A stretch of DNA of 64,000 nt from Flavisphingomonas formosensis (GTDB taxonomy: Bacteria > Pseudomonadota > Alphaproteobacteria > Sphingomonadales > Sphingomonadaceae): NCBI RefSeq assembly GCF_009755815.1, contig NZ_WRPK01000016.1, positions 17,977 through 81,976 on the forward strand. Reading direction: 5' to 3'. The notes beneath the pieces are model-generated. The model did no database searches. It was not told the DNA's origin and saw only the letters and a program-made list of their open reading frames with translations. The position numbers and the translations under genes are program-made. Positions within the stretch are counted from its first letter, which is position 1. Each line of letters begins with the position of its first letter. Below are positions 9,149 to 17,990 of the stretch, in pieces.

Positions 9149-11413
9149 TTGAGGATTTCAAAGAGCCGTCAGCCGTGGCCATGGTCCGGCGTGATCCTGC
9201 TCTGCTCGGTAATTGCGGCGTCCTCGGCTTCAGCCGCGGATGCGGGCAGCGCCTTGCGCGTCGTCTCCTCACGGCCTGACATGGTGAGCGGCACGACCGC
9301 GCTGATACAGGCTGACCTAGCCGCCGCCGCTCCCGCAAATATCGTCATTTACGTCAACAGCAAGCGTTCGTCGGCCAAGCTTATCCGAGACAGCGAGGGG
9401 AAATTGCTCTTCCTCCTGTCCAAGCTTCGCCCCGGGCGCAACCGGGTGGAGCTTCGCCGCGGTCGTGAGATCATCGCACACGAAAACCTGCGCGCCTATC
9501 CGCTTGCCGGCCCCATTTTCTCGGGGCCGCGACAGGAGCCCTGGCTATGTCAGACCGATGCTTTCACGCTGCCTGATGGCACCATGATGCCGAAGGCCAG
9601 GAATGCCGACTGCGCCGTTCCGTCGGTCGTTTCCTTCATGTACCTGTCGCAGGCCGGCGGATTTCGTCCCTTGGTCGATCCGATCGGCCGGCCAGCCGAT
9701 ATGGCCCGTACGACCACGAAGGAAGGCAAGCTCGTAGACTTCATTATTCGCGTCGAGACGGGCACAGTCGATCGCGGCATCTATCAATATGCGGTCCTGT
9801 TCGATCCCAGGCAGGATGCGGACGGGAGTCCTTTCAAGCCGCCCTCGGCATGGAACCGGTCTCTTGTCTATGGATTCGGCGGAAGCTGCGGTCCGGGCTA
9901 TCATCAGGGCACCTCGATGGTGCCTGTTCTGCACGCGCCGACGCTCGCCAAGGGCTATGCGGTCGCGTCCTCGACGCTCAACGTCTGGGGCAATATCTGC
10001 AACAGCGTCGTATCCGCAGAGGCGCTGACGATGGTGAAGGCGAAGATCATCACCACTATCGGGGCCATCCGCCATACGATCGGTATCGGCATCTCCGGTG
10101 GTGCAAAGGCACAATTCCAGATTGCCGACAACTACCCGGGTTTGCTCGACGGAATCTTGCCCGGCATTCAGGCCGAGGGGCCGGACGGTGTTACCAGCAC
10201 AGCCGCCACCGTCGATTGCTCGCTTCTCGTACACTATTTCAACGAAACGGCGCGGCTGAGCTGGACGTATGATCAAAAGACGGCGGTAGCGGGGTGGGCG
10301 GGATGGAATGTTTGCGAGGCAACCGCCCCCGCGCCCCGGAGCGTCCCCGCCGCGGCGGTGGCGCGGGACGTGGCCCGGCCGCCCCGCCTATCCTTGTCGT
10401 GGCACGGTATGTTTTCACCTTATTATGTGACGGCCTCGGCGCACCAGCCCGCGAACGCTGTCGGATGCGATGCATCGATCCCCGCCGGCCAGATCTACGG
10501 TCGCTTGCGCAATCCGCATGGCGTGCGATGCGATGTCTATTCGAGCCAGAGGAATATCTGGGGAGAACGCCCCGATCGGCCCGGAACGCCGCGCCGCCCG
10601 CTGGACAATGTCGGACTGCAATACGGATTGCTCGCCTTTCAGTCGGGTCGCATCAGTGCGGACCAGTTCATCGAGCTGAACGCCAGTATCGGCGGGTATG
10701 ACGATGACGGCAACATCGTGGCGGAACGTACCAGCGCGGACGATGCGGCGCTTGCCATCGCCTATGGTAGCGGGCAGGTCACCATGGGAAGCGGCGGCCT
10801 GCAGGCCATCCCGATCATCGATCTCCGGATGTACACCGAAACCAACCCGGACCTTCATAACCGCCTGGGTTCCTTCGTGACCCGGGCGCGACTTCGGGCA
10901 CATGGCGATCTGTCGAACTTCGTCATATACACCTTCCCCGCCAGCGCGATGGAAAGCGTGAACGGCCAGGCGCTGGACGACATGCAGGCGTGGCTGAACC
11001 GAATCGACGCCGACCGATCAGACATCGCCCGGTCGGTCAAGATCCGCAGGAACCGCGGCGCGTTGACGGATACCTGCTGGGATTCCGACGGGGTGCCGTT
11101 TGCGGAGCCGGCCGATCCCACAGCGTCCAACCGATGCAACGGCCTCTATCCCGTGCACGCTAATCCCCGGATCGCGGCGGGGATGCCCACCCGTCTGGAT
11201 GTGCTGAAATGCGCCATGAAGCCGATCGACCCGGCCGAATACCGCCAACCGCTGACCGATGCCCAACTGTCGAGACTGAGGGCGATTTTCCCATCGGGCA
11301 TCTGCGACTTCTCCAAGCCGGGCATTGGCTCCCGTCCACTCGCCGGCGTGTGGCTGAATTATGCGGTGCCGGGCGCGCCCGTCGCCTCAGGGTCAAACGG
11401 GGACGTTCGATGA
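9149..11413 (+). CDS. Secreted DUF6351-like protein (putative hydrolase)
   Basis: This is a 754-residue exported protein. The TTG at 9149 is preferred over an upstream GTG because it follows GGGAGAGGGAGGG and opens a signal peptide (VILLCSVIAASSASA). The body resembles the DUF6351 family of large secreted proteins: GFGGSCGPGYHQG, then a GIGISGGAKAQFQIADNYPG nucleophile-elbow-like segment (G-x-S-G-G), and a conserved ending with CDFSKPGI. The elbow suggests an alpha/beta-hydrolase fold, but that is inference. It is the first gene of an operon, and its stop overlaps the CoA-transferase start (ATGA). It probably acts periplasmically or outside the cell on the substrate imported by the TonB receptor. 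Confidence 0.8.
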   Translation: MRISKSRQPWPWSGVILLCSVIAASSASAADAGSALRVVSSRPDMVSGTTALIQADLAAAAPANIVIYVNSKRSSAKLIRDSEGKLLFLLSKLRPGRNRVELRRGREIIAHENLRAYPLAGPIFSGPRQEPWLCQTDAFTLPDGTMMPKARNADCAVPSVVSFMYLSQAGGFRPLVDPIGRPADMARTTTKEGKLVDFIIRVETGTVDRGIYQYAVLFDPRQDADGSPFKPPSAWNRSLVYGFGGSCGPGYHQGTSMVPVLHAPTLAKGYAVASSTLNVWGNICNSVVSAEALTMVKAKIITTIGAIRHTIGIGISGGAKAQFQIADNYPGLLDGILPGIQAEGPDGVTSTAATVDCSLLVHYFNETARLSWTYDQKTAVAGWAGWNVCEATAPAPRSVPAAAVARDVARPPRLSLSWHGMFSPYYVTASAHQPANAVGCDASIPAGQIYGRLRNPHGVRCDVYSSQRNIWGERPDRPGTPRRPLDNVGLQYGLLAFQSGRISADQFIELNASIGGYDDDGNIVAERTSADDAALAIAYGSGQVTMGSGGLQAIPIIDLRMYTETNPDLHNRLGSFVTRARLRAHGDLSNFVIYTFPASAMESVNGQALDDMQAWLNRIDADRSDIARSVKIRRNRGALTDTCWDSDGVPFAEPADPTASNRCNGLYPVHANPRIAAGMPTRLDVLKCAMKPIDPAEYRQPLTDAQLSRLRAIFPSGICDFSKPGIGSRPLAGVWLNYAVPGAPVASGSNGDVR

Positions 11414-12618
11414 AAAGCCATGGCCATGCAGGCGCACCGGGCCCGGCGACCGGCGAAGGCCCTCTCGCCGGGGTGAAGATCATCGACCTGACGTCTGTTC
11501 TGATGGGGCCGTTCGCGACCCAGATACTGGCCCAACTGGGCGCCGATGTCATCAAGGTCGAAAGCCCCGAAGGCGATGATATGCGCCGTATCGGGCCGAT
11601 GCGGAGTGAAGGGATGGGAGCCATCTTCCTTCAGGCCAACCACGGCAAGCGGAGCATCGTGCTCAATCTCAAGGAGAGTGAAGACCGGGCCGCGCTGCTC
11701 TCGCTCATCGCGGGCGCGGACGTGTTCGTGAGCAATGTCAGGCCGGCTGCGCTCGAACGGCTGGGGCTCGATTATGAAAGCGTAGCCGCGAGCAATCCCC
11801 GGCTCATCTACGTCAACTGTTGCGGTTTCAATCCTGACGGCCCTTATGGCGACCTTCCGGCCTATGATGACCTCATTCAGGGCGCGACCGCCATCCCCTG
11901 GCTAATGAACGAGTATCTCGGCACTGGCCCTGCCTATGCGCCTCTGACATTGTCTGACAGGATCGGTGGCCTCAATGCCGTATATGCCATTACCACCGCG
12001 CTATACGCCCGTGAGCGAAGCGGTGTCGGCCAGGCAGTCAGCGTCCCGCTGTTCGAGGCGACCGCCCAGTTCGTCATGGGGGATCATCTCGGCGGGCACT
12101 TATTCGATCCGCCGATCGGCCCCGCTGGCTATCGCCGCCTGCTGACGCCCCATCGCCGGCCTTATCGGACGAACGACGGCTATCTTTGCATTCTCATTTA
12201 CAACGACAAACATTGGCGCGCGTTCTTCGGCGCCATCGGCGACCCCGGCCGCATGGAACGGGACCACCGCTTCGCCAACACGACGGCGCGCGCCGAGAAT
12301 ATCGACGCAGTCTATGCAGAACTCGGCGAAATCATCCGGCAACGATCGACCACCGAATGGCGTGCATTGCTCGACGCCGCCGATATACCAAACGCGCCGG
12401 TCAACATGCCGACGGATCTGTTGACGGACGAGCATCTCTTCGGCACCGGCTTCGTTTCGACGACGGAGCATCCGACGGAAGGGCGGGTTAACCTCGTTCG
12501 CAACCCGATCGGCTGGTCGGGCACGCCGCTGCCGGCGCACTTGCGGCCCGCGCCCCTCCACGGCGAGCACAGCCGGGAGGTTCTCGATCAAATCGCCGCG
12601 CCCCCGTCCAACCCTTGA
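11410..12618 (+). CDS. CaiB/BaiF-type (class III) CoA-transferase
   Basis: This is a 402-residue member of CoA-transferase family III. The ATG at 11410 overlaps the preceding stop by four bases, so translation is coupled. Diagnostic segments are GPLAGVKIIDLTSVLMGPFATQILAQ, LGADVIKVESPEGDD, the NHGKRSIVLNLK block and, in the position of the catalytic Asp, the YDDLIQG motif. These enzymes move CoA between an acyl-CoA donor and a carboxylic acid by a ping-pong mechanism. In this operon it would activate an acid released by the hydrolases for beta-oxidation-like degradation. The acid cannot be read from the sequence. Confidence 0.92.
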   Translation: MKSHGHAGAPGPATGEGPLAGVKIIDLTSVLMGPFATQILAQLGADVIKVESPEGDDMRRIGPMRSEGMGAIFLQANHGKRSIVLNLKESEDRAALLSLIAGADVFVSNVRPAALERLGLDYESVAASNPRLIYVNCCGFNPDGPYGDLPAYDDLIQGATAIPWLMNEYLGTGPAYAPLTLSDRIGGLNAVYAITTALYARERSGVGQAVSVPLFEATAQFVMGDHLGGHLFDPPIGPAGYRRLLTPHRRPYRTNDGYLCILIYNDKHWRAFFGAIGDPGRMERDHRFANTTARAENIDAVYAELGEIIRQRSTTEWRALLDAADIPNAPVNMPTDLLTDEHLFGTGFVSTTEHPTEGRVNLVRNPIGWSGTPLPAHLRPAPLHGEHSREVLDQIAAPPSNP

Positions 12619-12641
12619 ATCTTCCACTCAGGAGGCCGTTC

Positions 12642-13055
12642 GTGCCACAATCCTCGTCTTTCCTGGTGCGCACCGAAGATGTGCCCAGCTATTCGCCAGC
12701 CAATCATAGCCTCACGTCCAACCAGCGCCTCATCGGCCCCGAAACCGTCGGGGCGAAGCATATGGAACTCGTGCTGGGCACATTGCACAAGGGCGGCGGG
12801 GCGTTACCCCACGCGCATCCCGAAATAGAACAGGCCTGCTACCTTCTGGAGGGCACCGCCCAGTTCACCGTCGGCAACGAAACCCACCAGATGGTGCCCG
12901 GCGACACCTGCTTCTTTCCGGCCGGCGAGATGCACCTGTTCACCGTCACGAGCGACACCCCGGTCAAGCTCCTGGTGTTCTATAGCCCGCCTTATGGGGA
13001 GAAACCCGAAAACGTGATCCGTGAGTCGCGGGGTCCGTCTAATGGCCCTACTTGA
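12642..13055 (+). CDS. Small cupin-domain protein
   Basis: This 137-residue protein starts at a GTG behind a perfect AGGAGG six bases upstream. It is a single cupin beta-barrel: motif 1 reads HAHPEIEQACYLLEG (H-x-H-x3-E-x6-G type) and motif 2 reads GDTCFFPAGEMH. These provide the 3-His/1-Glu metal site. It could be a dioxygenase, isomerase or binding protein; family members of this size range widely. It lies 23 bp after the CoA-transferase in the same operon. Confidence 0.88.
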   Translation: MPQSSSFLVRTEDVPSYSPANHSLTSNQRLIGPETVGAKHMELVLGTLHKGGGALPHAHPEIEQACYLLEGTAQFTVGNETHQMVPGDTCFFPAGEMHLFTVTSDTPVKLLVFYSPPYGEKPENVIRESRGPSNGPT

Positions 13056-13071
13056 TAGGTAGTCCGGAATC

Positions 13072-14511
13072 ATGCGTGCTTTGCTGCTCGATAGTCGTAG
13101 AGGCATTTCTCCACGGTCCCAAAAGGCCTCCACGCTTCGGTTCCCAAGGGCTGCGATCATGTTCGCGTTGCTCACCGCGATCCCGCAGTCCTCATTCTCT
13201 TCGCAAAGGTCGACGGCAATGCTCAGCAGATCAGGGACGTTATCGGACGGAACCAGTTACGGCGCGTTTATACCGCCTAACTGGAACGGAACCCTGCTGC
13301 TCGACCTCGATTTCCTCCAGAACTGGGAAGCGCCATTTTACCGGGCACTGTTCGCTCGAGGCTATGGCGCGGCGGGAGTGTCGCGGAACTATACTGCACC
13401 ACCTGGCGGACAATATTTGAAGCCCTGGGTGGACAGGGTGCTGGCGGTCGAGGAACTGGTCCGATCCCAATTTGGTCGTCCTCGGCGCGTAATCGCGTGG
13501 GGCGTGTCCCGTGGAGGGCATGTTGCGGAAGCGATGGCGGAGCATCATCCCGAACGGATCGATGCTGCCATCGCAATGTGCATCTACGGCGGCGCCGCGA
13601 CGATCATGAACCAGGATCTGGACATCATGTTCGCGCTCAAGGCGTTGCTTGCGCCGGATGATCCTGCCCTTCTCCTCACCAACATTTCGGAAGGCCCAGC
13701 AACTCCGGCCTCGATGGGCCTGGCGCCGACGCTTGCGGCGTGGTCGGCGGTGATCGAAAAGGCCGGTGCAACTCCGCAGGGTCGTGCTCGCCTCTCCCTC
13801 GCAGCGGCAATAGGCCAGCTTCCCGTCTGGGTGGACGCCTCAGTCCCGCGGCCAGACGCGAGCGATAGCTCTGCCTCGGCCGACGGATGGCTGCGCAATC
13901 TGCGGATGCGGATCAGCGCGACTGGGACCTACGCTTTTATGCGGCCGGCCTACGAGACCAGTGCCGGGGGTAACTTCTCTTGGAACATCGGCGTCGATTA
14001 CAGGCGGCTCCTGACGGGGAAGCGCCGCGGGATCGTCAAGGAGCTCTATAAGGAGGCCGGGCTGGACCTCGAAGCGGATTTGAACGCCATAGAGGCCGCG
14101 CCCCGGATCGCGCCCGACGATCAGGCTCGCTGGTTCCTGAACGAGCCATCGGTGAATTATGGCGGCGCACTGAAGATCCCCGTCCTCACGATGATGACGA
14201 TCGGTGATCCATTATTGCCGGTGAGCGACATCTGGGCTCTTCGGCAGGCGGTCGATCGCGCCGGCCGCGGCGCGATGCTGCGGATGACGTTCACTGAAGC
14301 CGTGGGGCATTGCAATTTCACGCCGGCAGAAATGCTGGCGGCCGTCGAAACCATGACACACCGCCTCGATACAGGCGAATGGGGCGACAGCACCTCCCCG
14401 AAATCGATGAACGCGCTTGCCGCCACATTGGATTCGGGCGGAGCTCATTTCATCTCTTACGAACTGGAGCCGCTGCCTCGCGCCTTCCTCTTGGGAGATG
14501 CTCATCCCTGA
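13072..14511 (+). CDS. Secreted alpha/beta-hydrolase (peptidase/esterase-like)
   Basis: This 479-residue protein has an N-terminal export-type segment (RFPRAAIMFALLTAIPQSSFSS) and an alpha/beta-hydrolase fold. The nucleophile elbow is GVSRGG within VIAWGVSRGGHVAEAMAEHHPERID. A late Asp in TIGDPLLPVSD and a His in EAVGHCNF are suitable for the rest of the triad. It resembles the tannase/feruloyl-esterase and prolyl-peptidase-like hydrolases only in general terms. It follows the cupin gene by 16 bp in the same operon. The start is uncertain: an internal ATG at 13159 would shorten the leader. Confidence 0.8.
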   Translation: MRALLLDSRRGISPRSQKASTLRFPRAAIMFALLTAIPQSSFSSQRSTAMLSRSGTLSDGTSYGAFIPPNWNGTLLLDLDFLQNWEAPFYRALFARGYGAAGVSRNYTAPPGGQYLKPWVDRVLAVEELVRSQFGRPRRVIAWGVSRGGHVAEAMAEHHPERIDAAIAMCIYGGAATIMNQDLDIMFALKALLAPDDPALLLTNISEGPATPASMGLAPTLAAWSAVIEKAGATPQGRARLSLAAAIGQLPVWVDASVPRPDASDSSASADGWLRNLRMRISATGTYAFMRPAYETSAGGNFSWNIGVDYRRLLTGKRRGIVKELYKEAGLDLEADLNAIEAAPRIAPDDQARWFLNEPSVNYGGALKIPVLTMMTIGDPLLPVSDIWALRQAVDRAGRGAMLRMTFTEAVGHCNFTPAEMLAAVETMTHRLDTGEWGDSTSPKSMNALAATLDSGGAHFISYELEPLPRAFLLGDAHP

Positions 14512-14569
14512 TCACAGGGGGACGGCGTCACGCGCCTCTATGCAAACGACTAAACGAACTGGAGAGAAT

Positions 14570-15364
14570 ATGGCTTCCGATATTCGCTACATCACCGTCA
14601 ACGGGGCCACTTTAGGATATGAAGTTCATTCGGAGGCATCGGGGAAACCATCGATAATCTTTGTCCATGGTTATTCGGGACGGAGCACCAAGATCGAAGC
14701 CTACCGTTCGATACTAACGGAGCTTGCGGAGGAATTCACTATTTATGCGCTGGACATTCGTGGTCACGGAGCATCCGCGGATGCTATAGAGGATTTCTCG
14801 CTTGCCAGCATCGCCGACGACATCGCCGAGGTCGTGAAGGAACTTGGGTTAGTCGACGCTCTCTACGTGGGACATTCGCTGGGTGGATTTCTGGGGCTGT
14901 ATACTGAGGGTCGGCACCCTGGTACCTTCGCAGCGATGTGCCTGCTGGCCACAGGAGCAGCTAGAGGCGGTGTCATCGGTGATCTCTTCATTCATCACGG
15001 GAAGGACGTGGAATTCCTGCGTAATGCGCTTCGCCCGGGCTATGAGGATCCGGCTCATGTGGAATCACACATCGAGGCTGTAATCCTCATGGACCGTAGT
15101 GTACACGTAGCGATCCACGATGAATTTCCGTCTATCGACTTACTCGCGGATATTCCCAGCATACAAATTCCGACCCTAATCTTGAGTGGAGCGAAGGACG
15201 ATGTAGTGCCGATCGCACGCCAGCATGAAACGGCGATGGCATTGCCACGCTGCAAGGAGGTTATCTTCACGAACCTCGGCCATAGTTTCCCTTGTCACGC
15301 GGGGATTATGACTGCCCGGGAAATCATCTCCTTCTGGAAATTCGACGTAAGCAATCTCCAATAG
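14570..15364 (+). CDS. Cytoplasmic alpha/beta-hydrolase, last gene of the operon
   Basis: This is a 264-residue hydrolase starting at the ATG at 14570, behind GGAGAG. The fold is read from FVHGYSGRS (oxyanion loop), YALDIRGHGAS, the nucleophile elbow GHSLGGF (catalytic Ser), LILSGAKDDVVP (Asp) and NLGHSFP (His). There is no signal peptide. The family includes 3-oxoadipate enol-lactonases and carboxylesterases. It is closely similar to the truncated hydrolase at 1-275, so two paralogues bracket the catabolic island. Substrate unknown. Confidence 0.92.
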   Translation: MASDIRYITVNGATLGYEVHSEASGKPSIIFVHGYSGRSTKIEAYRSILTELAEEFTIYALDIRGHGASADAIEDFSLASIADDIAEVVKELGLVDALYVGHSLGGFLGLYTEGRHPGTFAAMCLLATGAARGGVIGDLFIHHGKDVEFLRNALRPGYEDPAHVESHIEAVILMDRSVHVAIHDEFPSIDLLADIPSIQIPTLILSGAKDDVVPIARQHETAMALPRCKEVIFTNLGHSFPCHAGIMTAREIISFWKFDVSNLQ

Positions 15365-15389
15365 CGCCAAGGGGCGCGAGTGCATGAAC

Positions 15390-15500
15390 TCAAACGCCTC
15401 GTATCACGAGCTCGATCTGGGCGTTCGCATTCAGGATCAGGAATCGCAGATGCTTGTCAAACTCGTAAAGAGCGGTCACGGTGTCGAAAGTCACTACCCG
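15390..15500 (-). pseudogene. Possible fragment of an Abi (AbiD/F-like) protein
   Basis: On the minus strand a short frame ending at 15390 reads TFDTVTALYEFDKHLRFLIL followed by NANAQIELVIRG. This resembles the N-terminal LYxFDRxLRxLxLDAIERIEVALR core of Abi_2-family abortive-infection proteins. Only about 35 codons are recognisable and no start or remainder is visible. The match is by eye and short, so confidence is limited. Confidence 0.4.
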
Positions 15501-15759
15501 GCATAAACAGCTTCGCGCATTGCCGAGAGCCTCCACCCGAAACTTGCCTTGTATCATGGGCTGGAATAGGATGCATGCAGTCGAGCTCAGCTACGAAGTG
15601 AAGGTTTTCTCAGTAAAAGTCGACGAGGTATATTCCGAGGTATCGCGGAAATTCGGATTGATCAGAAGTGCGGCAAAACAGCCGCTTAGTCGATCAGTTC
15701 GAATCCCTCCCGCACAGCGCTGTGCTGGCCATCCGACGCAGGGTGTTAAACCACCGATT

Positions 15760-15820
15760 TAGCAGGCTGTTGAAGAAGTCGGTGGCGCGGCGGGTGCGGA
15801 CGTGATTCAACAGCCTGCTA
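15760..15820. repeat. 61-bp inverted repeat, IS-end-like
   Basis: TAGCAGGCTGTTGAA at 15760-15774 is repeated in perfect inverse at 15806-15820, with 31 bases between. GGCTGTTGAA-type ends are common on insertion sequences, so this could be a collapsed element or a MITE. It could also form a hairpin after the hydrolase operon, though there is no T tract and the loop is long. Confidence 0.65.
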
Positions 15821-16136
15821 GCCGCCTGTCGGCAAATCGCGATGGTCTTGGTCCTTTACGAACGACGGGTTTCGCGAAAACCAGACATGCTAAGAAGTAA
15901 CTCTGTACGACCGGCTTTGGTCGTCTGCTGTCGGATTGGATCGCCAGATCGTGGGAAATACCCGTCATTCTCGGTGGCATCCGCCAACGACGGTTCCCGC
16001 CGAAGCCGGACATTTCTCGCAAATCTCGCCGCCGGCCCAGCACGAGCATATCTGGGCGGACTCCGTCGGTGATCTAACACGTAACGCGCTTTGGGGCCGA
16101 GGTTTCTGCAGCTCAGACAGTTTGCCACTTTTCTTA

Positions 16137-16157
16137 TGACATAATATATGTTAAAAG
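16137..16157 (+). promoter_or_regulatory. Regulatory inverted repeat, site 1
   Basis: TGACA-TAATATA-TGTTAAAAG lies 25 nt before the lipoprotein start. It shares the half-site TGTTAAAAG and a 7-bp AT spacer with sites at 17927-17947 and 22785-22805. The third copy precedes a MerR-type gene, which is the obvious candidate binder. Confidence 0.65.
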
Positions 16158-16182
16158 AACTTCCTGGAATTGGGAGGTTCGG

Positions 16183-16944
16183 ATGAAGCGACATGTGATC
16201 ATGATATGCGCGGTTATCGCCCTGGGAGCTTGCGGGCGGGCGCCCGAGCAAAATCGGCAGGCTGCCGAAAGCGGGAACTTGGAATCGCCGAAGCTGATGC
16301 GGGACGCCTCCAGCGCCAATTTGCCAGGCTGGCGCGCAGTCGTCGCTGAGCTGGATAAGGACAGATCCACGAGCGAGCGCGTCAACGACGTTGCACAGGA
16401 AGCGCTGCAGCTTACAGGAGAGTCTGCACCCGCCCAAGCGCCCTCCCCCACGCCGGCTCGCCAGCAGGCTGCCAACATGCTCGCAAGCATCCTGCCGCCC
16501 ATTGGCAGCGGCGCTGGTGCAAGCCGTGTGACGCAATATGAAGTCAATATCGATCCGCCGGCCGGCGCCAGCTATTTCGGGCGCGCAACAATCTCCTTCG
16601 TGGGCGACCCGCCAGTCACTGTCTATTATCTCAAGAGCCCCATCGCGAGGCCGGGCAAGCCCGACGCCGAGGGCGGAAAGAGGATTTTGGACGAAACGAT
16701 GGATATCGTTGGCCTGCCGACCGGATCATCGGCCGAAACCAGCTTTGGCGGGCAGGACAATCTCCTGTCCCTCTGCATCGCCCGGCCGGTCGCTGAAAGC
16801 CGCCAGGCGACATGCTCTGCCAGTGTGGCCGACGTTCCTCTGCTGCTGGTGACGACCTATCCGCGACAGAACGATACCGATGAGGTCCTCAAGCAGGATC
16901 CGATCGACCGAATGATCAGGGTGTTTAAGCGCCTCCGCACGTAG
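16183..16944 (+). CDS. Hypothetical lipoprotein
   Basis: This is a 253-residue protein of unknown function. The ATG at 16183 follows GGGAGG. A short lipoprotein signal peptide ends in the lipobox ALGAC, with a Gly-Gly after the Cys-directed cleavage region and no Asp at +2. A Gln/Ser/Ala-rich linker (about 20-110) leads to a more ordered C-terminal region with YEVNIDPPAGASYFGRA and SLCIARPVAE. The site 1 inverted repeat directly upstream puts it in the putative MerR regulon. No homologue family is recognised. Confidence 0.75.
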   Translation: MKRHVIMICAVIALGACGRAPEQNRQAAESGNLESPKLMRDASSANLPGWRAVVAELDKDRSTSERVNDVAQEALQLTGESAPAQAPSPTPARQQAANMLASILPPIGSGAGASRVTQYEVNIDPPAGASYFGRATISFVGDPPVTVYYLKSPIARPGKPDAEGGKRILDETMDIVGLPTGSSAETSFGGQDNLLSLCIARPVAESRQATCSASVADVPLLLVTTYPRQNDTDEVLKQDPIDRMIRVFKRLRT

Positions 16945-17045
16945 CGCCCCAAGCCGAACATGCCTTGCGATCCTCCGGTGCACCAAAGTCGTTCACGAGA
17001 CGGGGATGGGGACGCTCCCCCAGGACAGGAAGGAAACAACTTCCG

Positions 17046-17408
17046 ATGCTCATCTGGGCCCTGCTTCTCGCGTGGATCGGATCCGTTGTGATCGTCGTCC
17101 GCTCATTTCCTAAGGCACCCGAGGTACGGCGTCGTCTGCATGCCCTGTTGTTCATGATCATACCGTGGGGTCTTGCGATTCTCTCGGGTCCTTTCGTGAT
17201 AGACCATCATGCGGTCGGCACGCACATCCGGGAACGGATGATGATCGGCCAGTATGCGGCCATGGCGCTTCTTTGCTTCATGGCTGCTGTCGGCATCGTT
17301 CGGGCGCGTGGCGCGAGACGATGCGCATCGGCGATCAGCGTCGCTAACTTCATCCCGGTCTTCCTGCTGGTCTGCGTCAGCGTCATGATCATTGACGCCG
17401 GCTCCTGA
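17046..17408 (+). CDS. Small membrane protein
   Basis: This 120-residue protein starts at the ATG at 17046, behind AGGAAGGAAA. The open frame extends further upstream but loses protein character there. It has four hydrophobic segments (LIWALLLAWIGSVVIVV, ALLFMIIPWGLAILSG, MALLCFMAAVGIV, FIPVFLLVCVSVMII), so it is an integral inner-membrane protein. A conserved-looking His-rich loop (IDHHAVGTHIRER) lies between helices 2 and 3. Function unknown. Confidence 0.7.
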   Translation: MLIWALLLAWIGSVVIVVRSFPKAPEVRRRLHALLFMIIPWGLAILSGPFVIDHHAVGTHIRERMMIGQYAAMALLCFMAAVGIVRARGARRCASAISVANFIPVFLLVCVSVMIIDAGS

Positions 17409-17510
17409 GCAACACGCAACGGGCGTTCTGAACCGAGCGCCGCCAACGCCGATCGCCCGCGCCACGCCGGCCCGAAGGGCATACCGCCCGGCGTGAAGCC
17501 GGTTGTCATC

Positions 17511-17873
17511 CTATGTCGCAATATCCTCCCCTAGGCTGAACGCCGGACAGAGCGGCTCGAACGTCAGCGGCAATCCAAACACCCTGCCATCGTCGTCGAA
17601 GAGTTGCTGAGCAAGACCGTCCGTCAATGCGCAGCGGTGCTCATAGCCTTCCGCCCCGGCCTGCTGGCGAAAATCCGACCCATCCACGAACAGAATGCCA
17701 GCCAGCGGCTCAATCTCCGCCACTTCGCAGCGCCTCTGATCAATTTGGCGCGGGATCAGCAGTTGCAACCCGTGCCACCCCGACCAGAACAGGCCCACGG
17801 CCGCGCGAGTCTCGATGATCCGCACGAAGTAGAGCTTCGTAGGGTCGAGTGGCAGTTCTTCGTCATCCTTCAC
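17511..17873 (-). CDS. Small acidic hypothetical protein
   Basis: This is a 120-residue soluble protein starting at a GTG at 17873 (MKDDEELPLDPTKLYFVRII). It has no signal peptide or membrane segment. It is divergent from the lipoprotein at 17991, with the site 2 inverted repeat between them, so both may answer to the same regulator. No family recognised. The coding call rests on a protein-like composition and the position opposite a regulatory site. Confidence 0.55.
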   Translation of the reverse strand: MKDDEELPLDPTKLYFVRIIETRAAVGLFWSGWHGLQLLIPRQIDQRRCEVAEIEPLAGILFVDGSDFRQQAGAEGYEHRCALTDGLAQQLFDDDGRVFGLPLTFEPLCPAFSLGEDIAT

Positions 17874-17926
17874 GACCCCATGTCCTTCTGTTCAATGCAG
17901 CGGTCAGACGAAGCTCGACGCTCTTA

Positions 17927-17947
17927 TAACATATATATTGTTAAAAG
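17927..17947 (+). promoter_or_regulatory. Regulatory inverted repeat, site 2
   Basis: TAACA-TATATAT-TGTTAAAAG is a perfect TAACA/TGTTA dyad with a 7-bp spacer. It sits 43 nt before the lipoprotein at 17991 and about 54 nt before the divergent gene ending at 17511. Confidence 0.65.
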
Positions 17948-17990
17948 AAAGCGGCCTTGATAAATCGTCCTCATCTGAAGGGGATCGATC

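Larger units (their letters stand above)
15365..16136. other. Gene-poor stretch with decayed sequence
   Basis: I see no intact gene in these ~770 bases. They contain the possible Abi-like remnant at 15390-15500 and the IS-end-like inverted repeat at 15760-15820; the remainder shows no convincing coding signal on either strand. The stretch separates the catabolic island from the lipoprotein region and looks like a decayed insertion zone. Confidence 0.6.

Noticed and set aside
15700..15730. GTTCGAATCCCTC looks like a tRNA T-arm
   Set aside because: The flanks (GATCA and CCTCC) cannot form a T-stem and no acceptor or anticodon arm is nearby.
15856..16536. A 226-codon minus-strand frame running from the gene-poor zone into the lipoprotein gene
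   Set aside because: It runs antisense through the lipoprotein gene and its regulatory site, without a protein-like pattern.
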